This document shows, one piece after another, positions 63,826 through 64,000 of a DNA stretch of 64,000 bases. Position numbers and translations under genes: made by a program. Position 1 is the first letter of the stretch, and every line of letters starts with the position of its first letter. The notes below the pieces were generated by a model. It was not told the DNA's origin. It ran no database searches and worked only from the letters and a program-made list of their open reading frames with translations. Source of the stretch: Scandinavium goeteborgense (lineage in GTDB: Bacteria > Pseudomonadota > Gammaproteobacteria > Enterobacterales > Enterobacteriaceae); assembly GCF_003935895.2 (NCBI RefSeq), contig NZ_CP054058.1, positions 496,001-560,000 of the forward strand. Reading direction: 5' to 3'.

Positions 63826-63941
63826 ATAGTTTTCCGATCTGTTTCACAAAAGAAACATAATGAAAGGTTTCAGCGTCAGAATGGTCACGGTCTGACCGGC
63901 TTGCAGGGCTTGCATTCCGGCAAAAGAAAGGCGTTAATAGT

Positions 63942-63965
63942 TAAAACGAAATGAAACGAAAGTTT
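63942..63965. promoter_or_regulatory. AgaR operator at the agaR start
   Basis: GAAATGAAACGAAA (63948-63961) is an inverse AgaR core ending 21 bp before the agaR ATG, next to its ribosome site. It suggests autorepression of agaR. Confidence 0.7.
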
Positions 63966-63982
63966 TTCTTAAAGGAGCTCTT

Positions 63983-64000
63983 ATGAGCAGCAGCGATTTG
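63983..64000 (+). CDS. agaR: Start of agaR, DeoR-family aga repressor (cut by window end)
   Basis: Only six codons (MSSSDL) are in the window, after AAAGGAG at 63971-63977. Identification rests on position: in E. coli agaR is divergent from kbaZ, and AgaR-type operators lie in the intervening 250 bp. The encoded protein itself cannot be checked here. Confidence 0.6.

Overview
The window is a chromosomal segment of a gammaproteobacterium of the family Enterobacteriaceae. Gene order and protein sequences closely follow the Escherichia coli 69-71 min region (mla - murA - rplU/rpmA - ftsH - glmM - argG - nusA/infB - pnp - deaD - mtr - lpoA/rsmI - aga). Several islands differ from E. coli K-12, so an Enterobacter/Lelliottia/Citrobacter-like genome is more likely than E. 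coli. That genus guess is inference; no 16S gene is present.

Layout: (1) 1-1.9 kb, the distal mla lipid-transport operon (mlaE truncated by the window start, then mlaD, mlaC, mlaB). (2) 2.0-8.2 kb, ibaG, murA, sfsB, ispB, rplU-rpmA, yhbE and obgE. (3) 8.2-16.4 kb, dacB, a greA leader with a sigma-E-type promoter and a GraL-like terminator, greA, yhbY, rlmE-ftsH-folP-glmM and secG. (4) 16.4-21.6 kb, tRNA-Leu(GAG), then a small lipoprotein, a YfaZ-family protein, an OmpA paralogue, an IprA-like regulator and argG. A 19-nt copy of the tRNA-Leu 3' end follows, then tRNA-fMet. This stretch looks like a tRNA-bounded insertion. (5) 21.8-33.9 kb, the transcription/translation superoperon rimP-nusA-infB-rbfA-truB-rpsO-pnp-nlpI-(yrbN)-deaD. 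(6) 34-47.5 kb, mtr, yhbW, ubiV/ubiU diverging from ubiT, yhbS, yhbQ, yhbP, yhbO, yraR, yraQ, dolP, diaA, yraN, lpoA and rsmI. (7) 47.6-49.4 kb, a hipBA toxin-antitoxin module whose promoter carries four evenly spaced palindromic boxes. (8) 49.4-64 kb, a large N-acetylgalactosamine/galactosamine (aga) catabolic cluster on the minus strand, with the start of agaR on the plus strand at the very end.

The aga cluster is the most distinctive part. It has both complete mannose-family PTS sets, AgaVWEF (GalNAc type) and AgaBCD (GalN type). It also has deacetylase AgaA, deaminase/isomerase AgaS and the tagatose-bisphosphate aldolase pair KbaZ/AgaY. Compared with E. coli, a malX-malY-like pair (glucose-family PTS EIIBC plus a PLP beta-C-S lyase) is embedded between agaY and agaB, with only 2 bp between malY and agaB. 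The terminal agaI position is occupied by an exported GH36-like glycosidase. Together these suggest a pathway that cuts an amino-sugar glycoside in the periplasm, imports the products by three PTS permeases and funnels them to tagatose-1,6-bisphosphate. AgaR-type operator motifs lie at both ends of the core cluster and upstream of agaS.

No transposase, insertion sequence, prophage gene or CRISPR array was seen. REP-type palindromes occur downstream of infB, mtr and yraQ.
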